Assembly (NCBI GenBank): GCA_021852345.1
Contig: JAJZNL010000014.1
Coordinates: 94,179 to 158,178 of the forward strand
Reading direction: 5' to 3'
Length of the DNA: 64,000 bases
From: Actinomycetes bacterium
GTDB lineage: Bacteria > Actinomycetota > Acidimicrobiia > Acidimicrobiales > JABEUL01
The position numbers and the translations under genes are program-made. The notes under the pieces are model-generated. The model saw only the letters and a program-made list of their open reading frames with translations. It had not been told where the DNA came from and did not search any database. Below are positions 62,136 through 64,000 of the stretch, in pieces. How positions within the stretch are numbered: the first letter of the stretch is position 1; every line of letters begins with the position of its first letter.

Positions 62136-63614
62136 ATGCCTCAAGATACTTACGTTCAAAATATCAAGCCGTTAGATGCAACTTTTTTGGCAATGCAAAC
62201 CCAAACGGCTCCGGTACATGTGGGCGCAGTGTTAATTTATGGCAAGCAAGCCCCAGAAAGCAGTAATCAAGAAGTTTTTGATCCACTTTCCTTGTTGGAA
62301 TCTCTGCTGCGTGAAAAACTATCCAGTGTGGAAAAATTCACGTTTAAGCTGATCAGATTCCCCTTAGATTTATTCAATCCTATTTGGATTAAAGATCCAA
62401 ATTTTAAAATCGAAAATCATATTACTAGAATCAGTCTTGATCCTCCATATGATAGTTCGACCTTATGTGACAGAATCGGTGAAATCTGGCAATCGCCATT
62501 AAATTTAAACCGCCCGCTGTGGCATTTTTATTTGATCGATAACTATCTTGAAGACCAGATAGCTGTTGTTGCTAAAGTGCACCATAGCCTAATCGATGGT
62601 GTTAGCGGTGCAAATCTATTCGTTCAACTATTAGATTTAGATCCTATCGTAAAGTATGTTCCCAAAGAGCAAGAAAGTAACGATGAAAACCGACCGTCAC
62701 TCATACAAGAAATCGTAAAGAATACAACTTTAGCTCCCAAAGTTGTATCTCAAATAGCGCAGTTTCAAACCAACTATGTCATCAATTTGCCGAAGACGGC
62801 AACCAAAGTATTCAAAAGTCTAAATAATTTGCACAAGGCTTACGGAGCTCAGGCAGCTAAAAAACCGCCTCTTCTTTTCACAGCGCCAAAAACCTCGATG
62901 AACAAAGCAGTGTCAAAAAAACGTACATTTTCGTATGTGGCATTTAAAATGGCCGATATCTTAGAAATTAAAAATCGATTTAATGTAACAATTAACGACG
63001 TGATCATGACGATATGTACAAACACTTTGAGGAATTATCTTGCCGAAACAAAAGAAATCCCAGACTCACCTTTGACCGCCCTCATGCCAATATCCATACG
63101 AGACGACAGCGATAAACAGATCGTAGATAATCAGGTTTCCGCCGCCATTGTGGCCTTACCTACTAACGAACCAAACATCTTAAAACAGCTACAGCTCGTG
63201 TCTCAAAATGCCAAAAACGCCAAGGAATTGTCAAAAACCGTAGGCGAAAAGATATTTTTAGATGTTGCGACTCTATTGCCGATCAATTTACAACAAATTA
63301 TGGCAAAATCTGTTTACAAGCTCATAGCTTCCGACACAATCAATCCTCCCGCCAACGTCATAATCACCAACGTGCCTGGACCAAATTTTGCGCTGTACAG
63401 CAATTCAATCCCCTTAGACAACGTTATTCCAATAGGCGCACTTGGCCAAGGAATAGGTATTTGCTTTGCTATATTCAGCTATAACGATCGAATAAACATA
63501 AGTATTTTAAGCGACCCGAACCTAATTTCCAAAACCGAAGCGATACCTACGCACCTTAACCGTTCTTTTGAAAAGCTCTCTACGGTGAAGCCACAAAAGA
63601 AAACGAGGCGCTAA
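62136..63614 (+). CDS. WS/DGAT-family O-acyltransferase
   Basis: Wax ester synthase/diacylglycerol acyltransferase, about 492 residues from ATG 62136 (a GTG two codons upstream is an alternative). It starts with IKPLDATFLAMQTQTAPVHVGAV, has the acyl-transfer motif HHSLIDG near 149-155 and the N-D-G-like INDVIMTICTNTLRNYL region near 284, and ends with VIITNVPGPNF near 407. Such enzymes make triacylglycerol or wax esters from acyl-CoA at the membrane, and point to neutral-lipid storage. The C-terminus is basic (KPQKKTRR). No ribosome-binding site is visible, so the message may be leaderless. Confidence 0.88.
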   Translation: MPQDTYVQNIKPLDATFLAMQTQTAPVHVGAVLIYGKQAPESSNQEVFDPLSLLESLLREKLSSVEKFTFKLIRFPLDLFNPIWIKDPNFKIENHITRISLDPPYDSSTLCDRIGEIWQSPLNLNRPLWHFYLIDNYLEDQIAVVAKVHHSLIDGVSGANLFVQLLDLDPIVKYVPKEQESNDENRPSLIQEIVKNTTLAPKVVSQIAQFQTNYVINLPKTATKVFKSLNNLHKAYGAQAAKKPPLLFTAPKTSMNKAVSKKRTFSYVAFKMADILEIKNRFNVTINDVIMTICTNTLRNYLAETKEIPDSPLTALMPISIRDDSDKQIVDNQVSAAIVALPTNEPNILKQLQLVSQNAKNAKELSKTVGEKIFLDVATLLPINLQQIMAKSVYKLIASDTINPPANVIITNVPGPNFALYSNSIPLDNVIPIGALGQGIGICFAIFSYNDRINISILSDPNLISKTEAIPTHLNRSFEKLSTVKPQKKTRR

Positions 63615-63882
63615 AATAATAAAATTTTGGTGGATGTAATAAAAAAACTTTCAAACTTTGATATTTGCTCAATTACTCAAAAGAAGGTTGATCTACAAAC
63701 AAATAGACTAATTCACATTGAAATTATTAATGCAATAAGTACATATCAAGCAAAAATAAAATTTACTGGAATCATTAGACGGAGTCTCTTGTAAATAAAA
63801 ATAGCTACAGATAAAACCGGTGACTATTTTTTATACACCCCATCACTTCATATGATTTGGGCGTGTGGTACACCCATTGAGA
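63615..63882. other. Spacer between two convergent genes at the window end
   Basis: 268 AT-rich bases. An imperfect hairpin around 63859-63875 (GTGT GGT ACAC with flanking GG/CC) lies close to the stop of the minus-strand gene and might be its terminator. No gene was recognised. Confidence 0.4.
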
Positions 63883-64000
63883 CTAGGTAAGGACTGCACC
63901 AGCGTCGTCAAATATTTCAAATGATGGTGACGGTAGTTCAATATTGTACTGATTGCCGGTAGGTCTAAGAGTTAGGTCTTCTTCGTAGTCGTGAAACACC
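63883..64000 (-). CDS. C-terminal end of an unidentified gene (runs off the window end)
   Basis: The minus strand is open from the window edge for 38 codons to a TAG at 63885-63883. The product ends in DLTLRPTGNQYNIELPSP and SFEIFDDAGAVLT. Codon use and GC (about 45 %) look coding in contrast to the spacer before it. The piece is too short to name a family. Confidence 0.55.
   Translation of the reverse strand, partial: VFHDYEEDLTLRPTGNQYNIELPSPSFEIFDDAGAVLT

Overview
The window is 64 kb of low-GC (roughly 38-40 %) actinobacterial chromosome. Pup ligase pafA, the order pdxS-pdxT-yebC-ruvCAB-yajC-secD-secF-relA-hisS-aspS, the block thrS-HIT-pgsA-patA, a mycothiol ligase (mshC), an F420:NADP oxidoreductase, an InhA-type enoyl reductase, a WS/DGAT acyltransferase and GYW-type propeller repeats all point to Actinobacteria. 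An uncultured low-GC member of the class Acidimicrobiia fits best, but that placement is inference from gene content. No tRNA, rRNA, insertion sequence, prophage, CRISPR array or integrase was seen.

Layout. 0-29.3 kb is almost entirely minus strand: the N-terminal part of an acyl-CoA dehydrogenase, then (in transcription order) nfuA, gcvT-gcvPA-gcvPB-pafA, and a long housekeeping run pdxS, pdxT, yebC, ruvC, ruvA, ruvB, yajC, secD, secF, relA, hisS, aspS, two small membrane proteins, alaS and two GT-C-like membrane proteins. 29.8-40.4 kb is plus strand: a PimA-like mannosyltransferase, a spacer holding a candidate structured RNA on the minus strand, an M48-like membrane protein that has lost its HExxH motif, and a sugar-phosphate operon tkt-tal-pgi-gnd-zwf-pgl. 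40.5-45.9 kb is minus: aldehyde dehydrogenase, a Wzm/Wzt-type polysaccharide ABC exporter, clpP and a short hibernation factor. 46.1-51.5 kb is plus: a UbiB/ABC1 kinase-like protein, an apparently cytoplasmic propeller-repeat protein, a FIST-domain protein and a hotdog thioesterase. 51.9-58.6 kb is minus: a small zinc-ribbon-like protein, patA, pgsA, HIT, thrS, mshC and F420:NADP oxidoreductase. The end holds fabI/inhA, a DUF6285-like protein with an acyl-CoA-dehydrogenase-associated phosphotransferase, a WS/DGAT acyltransferase and the C-terminal end of an unidentified minus-strand gene.

How it fits together. pgsA, patA and the distant pimA make and acylate phosphatidylinositol mannosides. 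mshC supplies mycothiol. zwf and gnd make NADPH, which fabI (or NADH), F420:NADP oxidoreductase and lipid synthesis can draw on. The glycine-cleavage proteins are co-directional and nearly contiguous with pafA, which tags proteins with Pup. The most notable points are the unexplained GC-rich RNA candidate at 31.2-31.4 kb, the dead M48 protease, the split of the thrS-patA block from pimA, the gcv-pafA arrangement, and several inverted or tandem repeats in long spacers.
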